From positions 1,502,501 to 1,566,500 of the forward strand of contig MU260052.1 of the NCBI GenBank assembly GCA_020310875.1: 64,000 nucleotides of DNA, written 5' to 3'. The position numbers and the translations under genes were made by a program. Under the pieces are notes generated by a model that saw only the letters and a program-made list of their open reading frames with translations, was not told where the DNA came from and made no database searches. This document shows positions 1 to 10,014 of the stretch, piece by piece (the first letter of the stretch is position 1; each line of letters opens with the position of its first letter). Source of the stretch: Ceratopteris richardii. Lineage: Eukaryota > Streptophyta > Polypodiopsida > Polypodiales > Pteridaceae.

Positions 1-186
1 TCGTGGTTTGACCATCACGATTGCGACTCATCGTCGTAGTCTGACCATCATCTCCTGATTGTCGCCAACTAACTATCGTAGTCTGATCATCACGATCTAG
101 ACTGAGCATCATAACATTGACCATCGTGATCTCTGACCGTTGTAGTCTGATTAGCGGGGGTGTTACACCATCGCAACGGTGACACC
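1..186 (+). repeat. Leader satellite of Gypsy element A, left part
   Basis: The stretch is made of short irregular units of the form (g)accatcgtgat / gtagtctgaccatc. The same kind of array lies in the leaders of elements B (31340-31860) and C (48300-48745). It is the part of A's leader left of the Copia insertion; the array resumes at 23394. The junction with the Copia LTR is near base 187. Confidence 0.6.
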
Positions 187-1200
187 CTGCTTTGTACCAG
201 CCCTCTTTAGCTTTAGAGTTAAGTTGTGGGCCCTTGTAGCTTTCCAATGACACTAAAAAGGTGCCTATGTACTTTGGAAATGATGCAAGTAATGTTTGAT
301 ACAAAACACACTACTTCCACATTCCAGGATCAATGAAAACCTTCTATTTTTATTCGCACACCTGCTGCTTGTTAAGCTCAGTGCTTCCAGTACAGTAGGA
401 ATTATAAACATTCCTTTTGGACATATCAAATTAGCTTAATAAGCTAATGATTCCAAGTGGAATAACTTAAAATGATGTACTATAAATAGAGCAATCAATT
501 TAGCAAGTATAGCATTACCCCCGATTTTTTAGGACCTCTGTAGAGTTTGATCGATGATGCGTTCGATGCAGTTTTTTTTCAAATTCACTAAATATAATGT
601 CTTCAAAATTTATCAGCATTGTAGATGACTTAGAGCAAATTCCAACAAGCTATAGAACATTGAAAATGGTCAAGTATTGACTGAGATATGAGCATTACAA
701 AATGACTGTTTTGAGTGACAATGAGAGAGAGATCAACAGATATAATGAATGACCTATTGTATTATGAAACAATGTTGTACATGATCATTGGCATGATAAT
801 CAATGCCCAATGATAGATAAAGGTTTAGGCTATGATGTGAGCCTCAATCCCTTACAATGTGATCAATAAAACTTGGGATTGTAGTGATCTCTACCGCGAG
901 TCTTTTACATTCATCTTTTATAGATGTTCCATTCAAAATTTGAATTTGAATTCAATTTTGGCTCTCACTAAAAAACGATCCCCTAATCTAGGAGATATTC
1001 TCTCCAATTGAAGTCGTAGCTTTTCTATCTAACAAACTCCACGAGCTTAGTGGTAGCTACAAATATTCCTCTAAGTCCAATAGACTTTTACAAATGGTAA
1101 AAGGTAAAGAATCCATAGCAATGGTTCTCAAGCGACTTCAACCATTCCACATAGGATCTTCTCATGCCTTGCCAAGTGTGTAGGCTTGGCACTTGCACCA
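187..1200 (-). repeat. 3' LTR of the Copia element
   Basis: This block matches 22385-23393 along its length, for example the shared stretch ctgctttgta-cagccctc near the start and cttggcacttgcacca at the end. Read on the minus strand the LTR starts TGGTGCAAG. Compared with the other copy about 50 bp are missing at its left end, where it runs straight into satellite. A TATA-like tataaaag lies on the minus strand at 915-922. Confidence 0.8.
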
Positions 1201-1201
1201 A

Positions 1202-1216
1202 TAGCTCCCTCTCAAG
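1202..1216 (-). promoter_or_regulatory. Polypurine tract of the Copia element
   Basis: On the minus strand a purine-rich run (GAGAGGGAGC) lies immediately upstream of the TGGTGC start of the 3' LTR, the expected place and composition for the plus-strand DNA primer. Confidence 0.6.
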
Positions 1217-1243
1217 CCAAACATCTTGGCTTGGTCTTCTTCT

Positions 1244-1873
1244 TCAGTCCTCTTGAATGTCCTGCAATCCAATCATAGACTTAAGCCTGCAAAGTTTAGT
1301 ACCATCAAGTGCTTTGGTCAATAAGTTTGCACATTGCATATTGGTTGATACATATGCCAACTGAATTTCCTTGCTGAATAGCTTCTCTCTCACATAATGA
1401 TAGTGGACCTCTATATGCTTTGTCCTAGCATGATAAATAGGATTTGCTGCAAGATGTAAGGAACTTGTACTATCTCCAAAAATCATTGGAGATGTAGTAT
1501 GCAAACCCAAATCTGTATATTGCAATCTCATCCATATGGCCTCTTGAGTAGCATTGGCCAATCCTCTATATTCTTCCTCTGTTGAAGATAAAGCAACAGT
1601 AGGTTCCTTCTTGGAAGACCATGATATAGGCTTGTCACCTGCAAAAGATAGATATCCTAAGGTACTCCTTCTATCATCTTTGCAACCTGCCCAATCTGAA
1701 TCTGAGTATATCTTGATATCTAAATCTGAGGTATAAGGAAAGTATAAGCCCTGATTTTGAGTGCCCTTAAGGTACTTCAAAATCCTCTTGGCAGCTTCCA
1801 AATGAGGTGCCCTAGGTTTGTGCATAAATTGGCTTAAGACACTTACTCCATAAGAAATATCAATCCTTGTCAA
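1244..1873 (-). pseudogene. pol: Copia RNase H and end of RT
   Basis: The 209 aa reading frame is the C-terminal end of a Copia Pol. It holds the RT thumb/connection part (AAKRILKYLKGT), then the RNase H core with the first catalytic Asp in YSDSDWAGC, the SSTEEEY glutamate, and the ARTKHIEVHYHYVRE tail typical of plant Copia. It degrades the RNA strand of the RNA-DNA hybrid in the particle. It is cut off from the RT part by a frameshift near 1865. Its stop at 1244 lies just before the polypurine tract, as expected for the end of pol. Confidence 0.9.
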
Positions 1874-2255
1874 TGTAGCATAAGCTTCCCACTATACTTT
1901 GGTATCCTACAATATTTTCAAGCACATCACCTTCATGAGCACTTAATTTTTGGTTTACCTCCATTGGAGTGATTTCTACCTTGGCATCGTGCAAATGAAA
2001 CTTCTTTAACATGTCCTGTATATACTTTCTCTGAGTAATATAAATTCCAGAGTTAGTATAGACTAACACAAGTCCAAGAAAATACTTTAGTGATCCTAGA
2101 TCACTGATTTTGAACTCTTGCATCATTCGATTCTTAATCTGCTTGATACCATTGGCATCATTTCCTGTAAGTATGATATCATCAACATATACACATAGAT
2201 ATATCACCTCTGAACTACTTCTCTTAACAAATAGAGAAGTATATGCTCTACTCAT
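1860..2255 (-). pseudogene. pol: Copia reverse transcriptase, catalytic part
   Basis: The frame carries YVDDIILTG, the RT catalytic motif with the two Asp residues, followed by FKISDLGSLKYFLG and ITQRKYIQDMLKKF, all standard in plant Copia RTs. It is the middle of one RT domain whose N-terminal part lies at 2285-2750 in another frame. The break near 2255-2285 removes the ALYGLKQAPR region: the upstream frame ends [13 protein letters not shown]. It is a frameshifted fragment, not a gene. Confidence 0.9.
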
Positions 2256-2284
2256 GATGAATCCTTGATCCTAAAGGTATGTAG

Positions 2285-3394
2285 TCAACTTATGGTTCCA
2301 TGCCCTAGGTGCTGCTTCAATCCATAAAGAGCTTTGTTCAATTTAGACACATATGTTACCTTGCTTGGGTCCTCATAGCCAAGAGGTTGAGACATGTACA
2401 CCTCCTCTGAAATCCAGCCATTTAGAAATGCATTTTTTACATCCAATTGGTACATGTTCCAATTCTTTGATGCAGCCACCTTGATGGTTGGCATTTTGGA
2501 CACATGTGAGAAGTTTTCTTCATAATCAAATCCTTGGGTCTGTGCAAAACCCTTAGCCACAAGTCTAGCCTTGTACCTGCTTATTGATCCATCAGAGTTT
2601 CTCTTGATCTTGTAAATCCATCTAGAACCAATTACCTTCATAGACTCCTTCTTTGGCACTAGCTCCCAAGTATCATTCTCCTTGAGTGCTTCAATTTCTC
2701 CATCCATAGCTTCCTTCCATTCTGCCTTGCTCTTTGCCTCTTCATATGATGATGGCTCTTCAAGTGACAAGTCTTTTGCAAGATAAACATAATGTTTAGT
2801 AACTAAAGAAGTATCATACCCATATCTGATTGGCTTCTTGCTTTCCCTTTGTGATCTTCTGATTGCTTGGTTGGATGATTCAGGTATATCCTCCAATCTC
2901 TTCATCTTGAATTTGCCTTTGGACTTCCATGCCTTGAATTCTTCTAGGCTGATGATGTCCTCATCATCTGATTTGATGTCTTCAATCTCCTTGGTGAGGC
3001 TTGGAAACTCCTCTTCCAAGTCATAAGGTAGCTTTACTTTCCTGCATTCACTTTCAAACCAAGAATCATTCTCATCAAAGACAACATCTCTACTGACCAT
3101 AAATCCTTTGTTGGAAGGATTGTAAAACCTGTATCCTTTTTTATTCAAGTCATACCCTATGAAGATGCACTTCTCTACCTTAGGGTCTAGCTCACCTCTG
3201 ATTTGAGAAGGGATATGCACATAAGCAACACATCCAAAGATCCTGCAATGATCAAGTGAAGGTCTTCTACCATGCCATGCTTCATATGGGGTCATCCCAT
3301 CAAGAGATTTTGATGGCAACCTATTAACAAGATAAGTGGCAGTAGATACACTCTTTGCCCACAAGTAATTAGGCAATTTTTTCTCATTTAGCAT
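2285..3394 (-). pseudogene. pol: Copia integrase C-terminal region and RT N-terminal region
   Basis: The first half has the integrase C-terminal signature of Copia elements ([48 protein letters not shown]). An acidic linker follows, then the RT start ([53 protein letters not shown]). The frame ends near 2285 in a frameshift within the ALYGLKQ motif. The upstream integrase core lies at 3407-3691, separated by one in-frame stop near 3404-3407. Confidence 0.9.
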
Positions 3395-3406
3395 TGACCT
3401 AGCTAT

Positions 3407-3691
3407 TTAAACAATTAATCTATTTCTCCTCTCTACCACCCCATTTTGCTCATGGGTATATCTTGTTGTAATTTCTCTTTTGATTCCTATATCCTGCAAG
3501 AATGCATCAAAGTCATTTGAGAAGTACTCACCTCCTCTATCTGACCTTAGTCTCTTCAGACTTCTTCCTGTTTGGTTCTCAACAAGTGCAAGATAATTTT
3601 TAAAGCAACTGAATACTTCATCTTTGTGATTCATAAAATATAGGATAGTCCACCTACTGAAATCATCAATGAAAGATACATAATACCTTGT
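3407..3691 (-). pseudogene. pol: Copia integrase core, cut by the Gypsy insertion
   Basis: It encodes the integrase DDE core: the peptide YYVSFIDDFSR starts at the insertion edge, then SDRGGEYFSNDF and EQNGVVERRNR, holding the second Asp and the Glu of the catalytic triad. The reading frame runs to base 3691, where the young Gypsy element begins; the missing upstream part lies to the right of 20628. Bases 3687-3691 are the CCTTG target duplication. Confidence 0.9.
3687..3691 (+). repeat. Target site duplication CCTTG, left copy
   Basis: CCTTG directly precedes the TGTTGG start of the left LTR and is repeated at 20628-20632 directly after the CAACAAACA-type end of the right LTR. Five bases is the usual duplication made by LTR-element integrases. 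Confidence 0.95.
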
Positions 3692-4411
3692 GTTGGAAGA
3701 AGCATTTTTGGAACCTTTTTTGAAGGAAAAATATTGTAAAATGATAAAAATTTGTAGAAATATTTATGCAAATGTTGTAAAAATAAGGAAGAGTCTTCCT
3801 TATGTAGGATAGAATCTTATGTATTTTCTCTATTTTGGAGAGGTTGGTTAATCATTTGTTCATGCTATCAATAGAGAAGAGAGAGTTTCTGCTGAAATCG
3901 TGTTTTCTCTTGTTGTGTGTGTTTCCTTTGATGTAAGTGCTTGTTTCTTGCTTTATCATGGAGATTTGTGAGTCTCAATTGTGTAATACTGAGTAAGATG
4001 TATGAAGAGAGATGATTACTGATGTATTGAGTGAAGAAGAATTGAAGAATATGGCAGAAATGTGAAAATCGTCTACTGGTACAGAATCGCGATTGTCTCG
4101 TCTCTGTGATACAGGTGATATTTTCCAATTCTGATTTCATATTTGTATTCTGCTGAGAAAATAACATGAATTAGACACAAAGATCATAGAAAATGGTGAA
4201 GATTTGCTCTAGATAAGGTAAACCCTAGATATTTCCTCTTCATTTTCATTTTCTCAGAATTCCAGCCATCAATCTCTTATTTCTATGAATCTATCATCTA
4301 GAAGGGGCTGTGGTCTTATGGATATTCCCAGGATTGACAAAATAAAGATGATTTGTTAATTCTTTTGTACTTCATGATTGGAGAGGACAACTCCAAAGTC
4401 AATAACAAACA
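3692..4411 (+). repeat. 5' LTR of the young Gypsy element
   Basis: The LTR starts TGTTGGAAG and ends AACAAACA (TG...CA). It is repeated at 19907-20627. It contains one ATCGCGAT palindrome near 4085, the motif that is amplified in the leader, and a perfect inverted repeat at 3783-3803. It supplies promoter and polyadenylation functions; I see no strong TATA box. Confidence 0.97.
3783..3803. promoter_or_regulatory. Perfect inverted repeat in the LTR
   Basis: ATAAGGAAGA and TCTTCCTTAT are perfect 10 bp arms around a single G. The copy in the right LTR is at 19999-20019. Position in the first sixth of the LTR suits a U3 protein-binding site, but no binding factor is known to me. Confidence 0.5.
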
Positions 4412-4416
4412 TTTTT

Positions 4417-4434
4417 TGGCGCCGTTGCCGGGGA
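4417..4434 (+). promoter_or_regulatory. Primer-binding site of the young Gypsy element
   Basis: TGGCGCCGTTGCCGGGGA lies five bases after the LTR end. It begins with TGG, complement of a tRNA 3' CCA, and is the primer site familiar from Athila-type plant Gypsy elements (complementary to a tRNA-Asp 3' end, from memory). Related sites follow the LTRs at 30768, 39109, 47854 and 56462. Confidence 0.9.
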
Positions 4435-7125
4435 ACATTCCAAAAACTTCATTGAAGTTGGACCTTTGCTGGATCTTCTGTTGATGATGGTAACCAACAC
4501 AAGAAAAAGGTAAAACTCATCAATCAAGGAATGTTCACATGAATAAGTAGATGTCATTGTTTGTCTTTGGGGAAAAAAGAAAGCAATTGATATCTTGTAG
4601 AATTGGAAGTGCTAAAATCTTTGTAAATTGATAGTTGCTCATCATATTGTTGAAGTAAAAGTGCAGGTGTATGGAAGACTTGAGCCAAGAAAGCTGAAGA
4701 TGAGGTAACTTGAGTCTATTCTTGCATTTCTAGATTTCTTTTTGCCCAAGTACTAGGCACCATGAGAGATCTTGGGAAGATAACATGGTGATACTAAGGA
4801 AAGGACAGTTAAAGTAGCTAGAGGTAAGCATAAAGGATTCAGTTGTTGACCAAATCTAAGCATCAATCTTGAGTTGTTCTGCATTTTGAAAAGAAAGATG
4901 TGATTGAGTTTATCTTTGCAAAAATTGTTTGCCTTCCATAACACATTTTCATTTGAGAAATTTTCTTTTGCACTTTAGTGATAGCTAAAGATATAGAAAC
5001 TCATAACCAATCAAGAAACATGGGATCAGTGGATCACCAAAACCAGAAACCCTAAGTAAAGTGTTCACCTTTATTTTTAGGGCAAAAATATCAAACAAAT
5101 TCATAAAATTCCTCAAAAATAATCAAACAAATTTCTTTTCTTGTTAGGAAGTTGAAGTGAAGTGTTGTGGACAAGGGTGATTGTGAAAAAGAGGAAAAGA
5201 AAACAAAAAATGGTCAAAAAATCAGAAAATTAGAAAACACGATTCTCTGCACAGAATCACGATTTTCTGAAAAAAGTGTTGAATGTGGAGCAACATTTCA
5301 TCCACATGTTCAATTGAGGTTAATAAAGGGTATTGAAGGGAATTAAGAAGAAGAGACTACTCCAATTGGCATTAAATCAAAAGTATGCAAAAAACACGAT
5401 TCTCTACACAAAATCACGATTTCCTGTAAAGGAAAATTTTTGGAAATTTCTTGCATATTTGGATACTTGGAGATAAGAAAGTGTAGGGAAGATCATGAAG
5501 ATGGAGTGAGTGAAATTAAACAAGCAAAAGAGGGTGAAAAATTGGAAATCATACAAAATCGCGATTTTTTGGATACTATAAAAACCTGAAATTCAAAGAA
5601 AAATTCATTTGAGTGAGAGTGAGTGAGAGAGACAGAGTGACAGAATCGCGACTTTCTGCAAAGCAAGTACTGGAGAGCTTTTTTGGACCAAGCAAGTAAG
5701 GTAAAGACTTTATCATTAACTTGCAATACACATTTTTGCATTGAGTAATCAATATAACCAAGAAATGAGAAAATAACTAAAAATCACGGAATCGCGATTT
5801 TCTGCATTTTGAGTTTTTTCTAGGAAAACCTTGAATTTGCATCTAAATGTTTTATTGCATGTCAAAATTTCAGTAAGGCGACCCTAGTGAAGAAAGAAAA
5901 TTTTGAAAAATCAAAACTTGAAAAAATCAGAAAATCACTCAGAATCGCGATTCTGTAAACCACACACAAAATCGCGATTTTGAACGATTAAAAGACAACA
6001 TCGCGATTCCCAGAACGCGATTTTCTTAAAGAAAATCCTGTTTTTACAATCTGTGAGCAATCACGATTGTCTGGGGATCAAAATCGTGAAAAAACACGAC
6101 TTTCACACAAAGTCGTGAAAAAACACGACTTTCACTGAAAATCGTGAAAAAACACGATTTTCACACAAAGTCGTGAAAAAAACACGACTTTCACACAAAG
6201 TCGTGAAAAAACACGACTTTCACTGAAAATCGTGAAAAAACACGACTTTCACTGAAAATCGTGAAAAAACACGATTCTCACACAAAGTCGTGAAAAAACA
6301 CGACTTTCACTGAAAATCGTGAAAAAACACGACTTTCACACAAAGTCGTGAAAAAACACGACTTTCACTGAAAATCGTGAAAAAACACGATTCTCACACA
6401 AAGTCGTGAAAAAACACGACTTTCACTGAAAATCGTGAAAAAACACGATTCTCACACAAAGTCGTGAAAAAACACGACTTTCACTGAAAATCGTGAAAAA
6501 ACACGACTTTCACACAAAGTATTGTGGAAACACACGACTTTCACTGAAAATCGTGAAAAAACACGATTTTCACACAAAGTCGTGAAAAAACACGACTTTC
6601 ACTGAAAATCGTGAAAAAACACGACTCTCACACAAAGTCGTGAAAAAACACGACTTTCACTGAAAATTGTGAAAAAACACGACTTTCACACAAAGTCGTG
6701 AAAAAACACGACTTTCACTGAAAATCGTGAAAAAACACGACTTTCACACAAAGTCGTGAAAAAACACGACTTTCACACAACATCGTGGAAAAACACGATT
6801 TTAATCAGAAAATCGTGAAAAAACACAAAAATAATCAGAAAATCGTGAAAATCAATACTTTAGGCAGAAAATCGTAGAAAAACACGATTTTAATCAGAAA
6901 ATCGTGAAAAACACTAAAATAAACAGAAAATCGTGAAAAATACAAAAATAGCCAGAAAGAAAGTGAAAATTAAGACTTTAAGCAGAAAATCGTGGAAAAA
7001 CACGATTTTAATCAGAAAATCGTGAAAAATACAAAAATAATCAGAAAATTGTGAAAAAAGTAATACCTTAGTTAGAAAATTGTGACAAACACTCTGTTGA
7101 GTTGGAGAGTGAGAAAATTAATTGA
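4435..7125 (+). other. Long non-coding leader of the young Gypsy element
   Basis: The 2.7 kb between the primer site and gag has no convincing coding frame. Its first 0.8 kb is unremarkable AT-rich sequence. From about 5225 on, scattered copies of a palindromic word (acagaATCGCGATtttctg and variants, e.g. near 5228, 5395, 5556, 5645, 5788, 5940, 5966, 5998) become denser and pass into a regular tandem array at 6080. Leaders normally hold the RNA dimerisation and packaging signals, so a role of these dyads in genome RNA handling is possible but only inferred. Confidence 0.8.
6080..7080 (+). repeat. Tandem array of 30 bp hairpin units in the leader
   Basis: The monomer is about 30 bp: a TCGTG, six A, CACGA core with flanks. 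Two flank types alternate for most of the array (cacaaaGTCGTG and cactgaaaATCGTG), giving a 60 bp higher-order unit. Each core is an inverted repeat with an A6 loop, e.g. AAAATCGTG / CACGATTTT, so the RNA can fold into a row of 8-10 bp hairpins. About 23 well-kept monomers lie in 6080-6790, followed by degenerate ones to about 7080, just before the gag start. Confidence 0.9.
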
Positions 7126-10014
7126 ATGATACTTAGATCTGGAAACAAACTTTCTAAACAAGATCTAACAAGAAAGGAGACAGAAACAGTAAAAGGCAAA
7201 GGGCAAGAAAGAAGTTTAGGGCAAGAAAACAACATGGAAAACATAATTGAAACAAATGAACCTATGGAAACTGGGGATTTTAGAAATATCCTCAAGTATA
7301 TGTACACAAATAGGTTTGGAACCTATGTATATCAGGATGGAATGCATAAATTTCTCATTAGATTGAGGAATTTAGAAGTTCCCCTGAATATAACTCCTGT
7401 AGCTCAATTTAAAGATGGGAGATATGAAGATAGGCAAGGATGTGTGTACATATTCTCTCAAGACCCGGAAAATTCAAATGATCTAGGGCAATGTACTGAC
7501 AAAGGACCTTGGGAACATAACATGGAGCAAACAAATTTACCTAGGCCAAATGAAAACTATACCGGTAATGAACAACAACATGGGAGGAGGACACACATTT
7601 CCCCTAATCCCTTTGACAAGGAACCAGAAGGATACAATGATTTCCCACTTAGAAGAAGATTCCATTGGCAGCCTCAGGGTAGAATGCTTAGACCATATCA
7701 AGTTGCCAAATGTATGAAGAACCAATATGAGGGTTATTCAGATCCTCATGCTCATGCTGCAGAATTTAGGCAATTGATTAGAGCTGAAGAAGTAGAAGAT
7801 TACAAAGTACAATTTGAGGCATTTGGTTTAACTCTAACAGGACCAGCCTTGTCTTGGTTCATTCCTTTGAGAAAGGAAATGTACCAGGATATTGAATCTT
7901 TCTTAGAAGCCTTCATTGGGGAATTCTCTAAGACTGGGATAAAACATAGTACAGCCACATTGATACATAGTTTCAAACAACAAAAGGATGAAAATGTTAG
8001 AGAAGCAGCCAGAAGATTTAAACAATACATTGATAGATGCCCAAGAGAGGAAGTACCTTCCATGGCAAAACAAGTGTCCTTATTCATTGAGGGTTTGAGA
8101 AGTGCCCAACTAAGAACCCTAGTGTATTATAGAAGATGTTCTGATTTAGCAGCCTGTGTAAAGGAAGCAATAGATTTGGAGGACAACAGAGGTCAAGATC
8201 TGTTAGCATTTGATCAACCTAGATCATATGAAGACAAAATTCCTCCAGCAGAAGAGTTGGCTCAGGCTATTGCTAAAGCCCTAGAGGTAAGCACTAAGAC
8301 TAATCTGATAAACTCTAGGATAAACACAAATAAAAAATGTTACATTTGTGGAGAAAATCATCTGGCACAACAATGCCCATATCAGAAGCCACCACACTTA
8401 CAAGATAGGAAGAAACTTAAGTACTGTACATTAGAGAGAAAATGGACAAACCATACCAGGGAGGAATGCTTCTATGACAAACAACCCATTAAGGAAAGAG
8501 ATTACATGGCTCAAAGAGAATCAGGCTATACTGAACAACCAAGACCGGTGCTTGGACAACAACCTCCTATACCAACTAATGTGGTACCAATCAAGTATAC
8601 ACCAATAGAGGAGGGGAATTCAAGACTAAGATCACCATATAAGGAAGAATATCAATGGAGTGAGGGATACCAAGAAGATTGGGGAGAATATGAAATAAGA
8701 GAACCTGAGTTAAAAGCACTAGACTTGGGAAATGGGAAAATTGAAATGGACACAGCAACATTCATGTATATTACCAATAATTACATGTCCAACCAAAAAC
8801 CTCAATTCAAAGGGGGACCAAAGATAACTTGTTATAGGTGTGGGGGAGAGCATTTCATTAGAGACTGTCCGCAACCTCCTACATTGAGAATAGAGGGAGC
8901 CTACTGTAAGGATTGTGGCAGAGAACATTTGATAAAAGATTGCCCAAAAAATCCCCAAAAACAACAGAACACACCTAATAACATACCTTTAAAAACAGTT
9001 AACATTATGGAACAGGAAGAATTGAGTGAAAATGACCAAGTGGGAATGAATATTATAACAAGGGCTCAAGCCAAGCAACAAGGAACAATTAAGGAACAAA
9101 ATGAAGGTTTAGCCTCAAAGGTGAAGAGAAATAGGCAAAAAGGGAAATGGGAAAAGAAGAAAAGGATGGGCAAAAATTTAGAAGAAGACAATCAGGATCA
9201 GTCAAAAAGTACTTCTCCTAAGAAGACATCAAATCAGTCGGAAATAGGAAGTTCTCAGAGTCTAGACACCCTAATCAAAGCATATAAGGGTAGGATTCAA
9301 GAAGGACCAAGTCCTACAGATCATGCAGTGGCCTATCCCATACCAGAGTTAGAGCATGAAAGGATGCAAAAATGCAAACAAATCATTCAGGAAGTACAGC
9401 TCAGAATGGGGGAAGGAAGTAGCTCACAAAAAACAATTGAACAACTTGAGAAAACAAAAACAAGGGAAAATGCTGACACAAAAGAAAAGACACAAATAAC
9501 ATTCCAGATGATTATAGATGAACAATGTAGCATTGCATGTCACACAACATGGGAGGAACTGTTGAAACAAAATCCTCACTTACAAAACAAAATGAACAAG
9601 GGGGAAACAATACCTGAAAACATTCATTCACCAGTACAAGAATTAGAGGAAGTATGGTATTTTCCTATTGACAAGATAGGAGGGTATTGTGAAGGGGAAG
9701 AAGGAAATTCAACCCTAAAGATACAATATGGAAAAAACTTTGCTAAAGCCATTTTGGATAGTGGATCAGGAGTGGCCATAATGACTAAACAAACTTGGGA
9801 GAAATGGGGAAGCAATGAATTACTACCCACTAAGATGAGATTGCAACTTGCAGATGGGCATATAGAAAAACCCCTAGGTATTTGGGAAAAGGTAATTGTG
9901 GACATATGTGGAACAGAAATAGAACACACTTTTGCCATAGTAGAATTTCCACAATCCACTTCATATGAAATCATCCTAGGAAGGCCTTTTATGAGACAAA
10001 TGCAAATTGTGTAG
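7126..10014 (+). CDS. gag: Gag-protease polyprotein of the young Gypsy element
   Basis: The 962 aa product has four parts. Residues about 55-125 are a conserved N-terminal domain (NRFGTYVYQDGMHKF ... VYIFSQDP) also present in elements A-D. Residues about 185-360 are the Retrotrans_gag capsid fold (MLRPYQVAKCM, ALSWFIPL, FIGEFSKTGIKH, RFKQYIDRCP). Zinc knuckles of form CX2CX3HX4C lie at about 405, 569 and 594, with a degenerate one between the first two. A retropepsin (PR1) ends the frame: ILDSGSGVAI with the catalytic Asp at 878 and the ILGRPFM flap-end motif at about 950. The frame ends in TAG at 10012, six codons after that motif. Gag forms the particle and packages RNA; PR1 processes the polyprotein. 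The first ATG in frame was taken as start. Confidence 0.92.
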   Translation: MILRSGNKLSKQDLTRKETETVKGKGQERSLGQENNMENIIETNEPMETGDFRNILKYMYTNRFGTYVYQDGMHKFLIRLRNLEVPLNITPVAQFKDGRYEDRQGCVYIFSQDPENSNDLGQCTDKGPWEHNMEQTNLPRPNENYTGNEQQHGRRTHISPNPFDKEPEGYNDFPLRRRFHWQPQGRMLRPYQVAKCMKNQYEGYSDPHAHAAEFRQLIRAEEVEDYKVQFEAFGLTLTGPALSWFIPLRKEMYQDIESFLEAFIGEFSKTGIKHSTATLIHSFKQQKDENVREAARRFKQYIDRCPREEVPSMAKQVSLFIEGLRSAQLRTLVYYRRCSDLAACVKEAIDLEDNRGQDLLAFDQPRSYEDKIPPAEELAQAIAKALEVSTKTNLINSRINTNKKCYICGENHLAQQCPYQKPPHLQDRKKLKYCTLERKWTNHTREECFYDKQPIKERDYMAQRESGYTEQPRPVLGQQPPIPTNVVPIKYTPIEEGNSRLRSPYKEEYQWSEGYQEDWGEYEIREPELKALDLGNGKIEMDTATFMYITNNYMSNQKPQFKGGPKITCYRCGGEHFIRDCPQPPTLRIEGAYCKDCGREHLIKDCPKNPQKQQNTPNNIPLKTVNIMEQEELSENDQVGMNIITRAQAKQQGTIKEQNEGLASKVKRNRQKGKWEKKKRMGKNLEEDNQDQSKSTSPKKTSNQSEIGSSQSLDTLIKAYKGRIQEGPSPTDHAVAYPIPELEHERMQKCKQIIQEVQLRMGEGSSSQKTIEQLEKTKTRENADTKEKTQITFQMIIDEQCSIACHTTWEELLKQNPHLQNKMNKGETIPENIHSPVQELEEVWYFPIDKIGGYCEGEEGNSTLKIQYGKNFAKAILDSGSGVAIMTKQTWEKWGSNELLPTKMRLQLADGHIEKPLGIWEKVIVDICGTEIEHTFAIVEFPQSTSYEIILGRPFMRQMQIV
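10012..10014 (+). other. In-frame amber codon between protease and RT
   Basis: TAG is followed in the same frame by GAT TGG GGT and then an open frame to 14418. Elements B and C carry CAA (Gln) at this place in their GRPFMxQLQ(I/V)VQDWGTNSLYL-type sequence, and A carries CGA, so the stop replaces a sense codon. The first in-frame ATG after it is at 10348, 111 codons on, so pol can hardly be made independently. Either readthrough suppression or a disabling mutation would explain it. Confidence 0.85.

Noticed and set aside
3868-4167. 99-codon minus-strand frame repeated at 20084-20383
   Set aside because: Both lie inside the two LTRs on the antisense strand and match only because the LTRs are copies; no sign of coding constraint.
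6080-7080. CRISPR-like array
   Set aside because: Units are contiguous tandem repeats without unique spacers, inside a eukaryotic LTR element; no cas-like genes.
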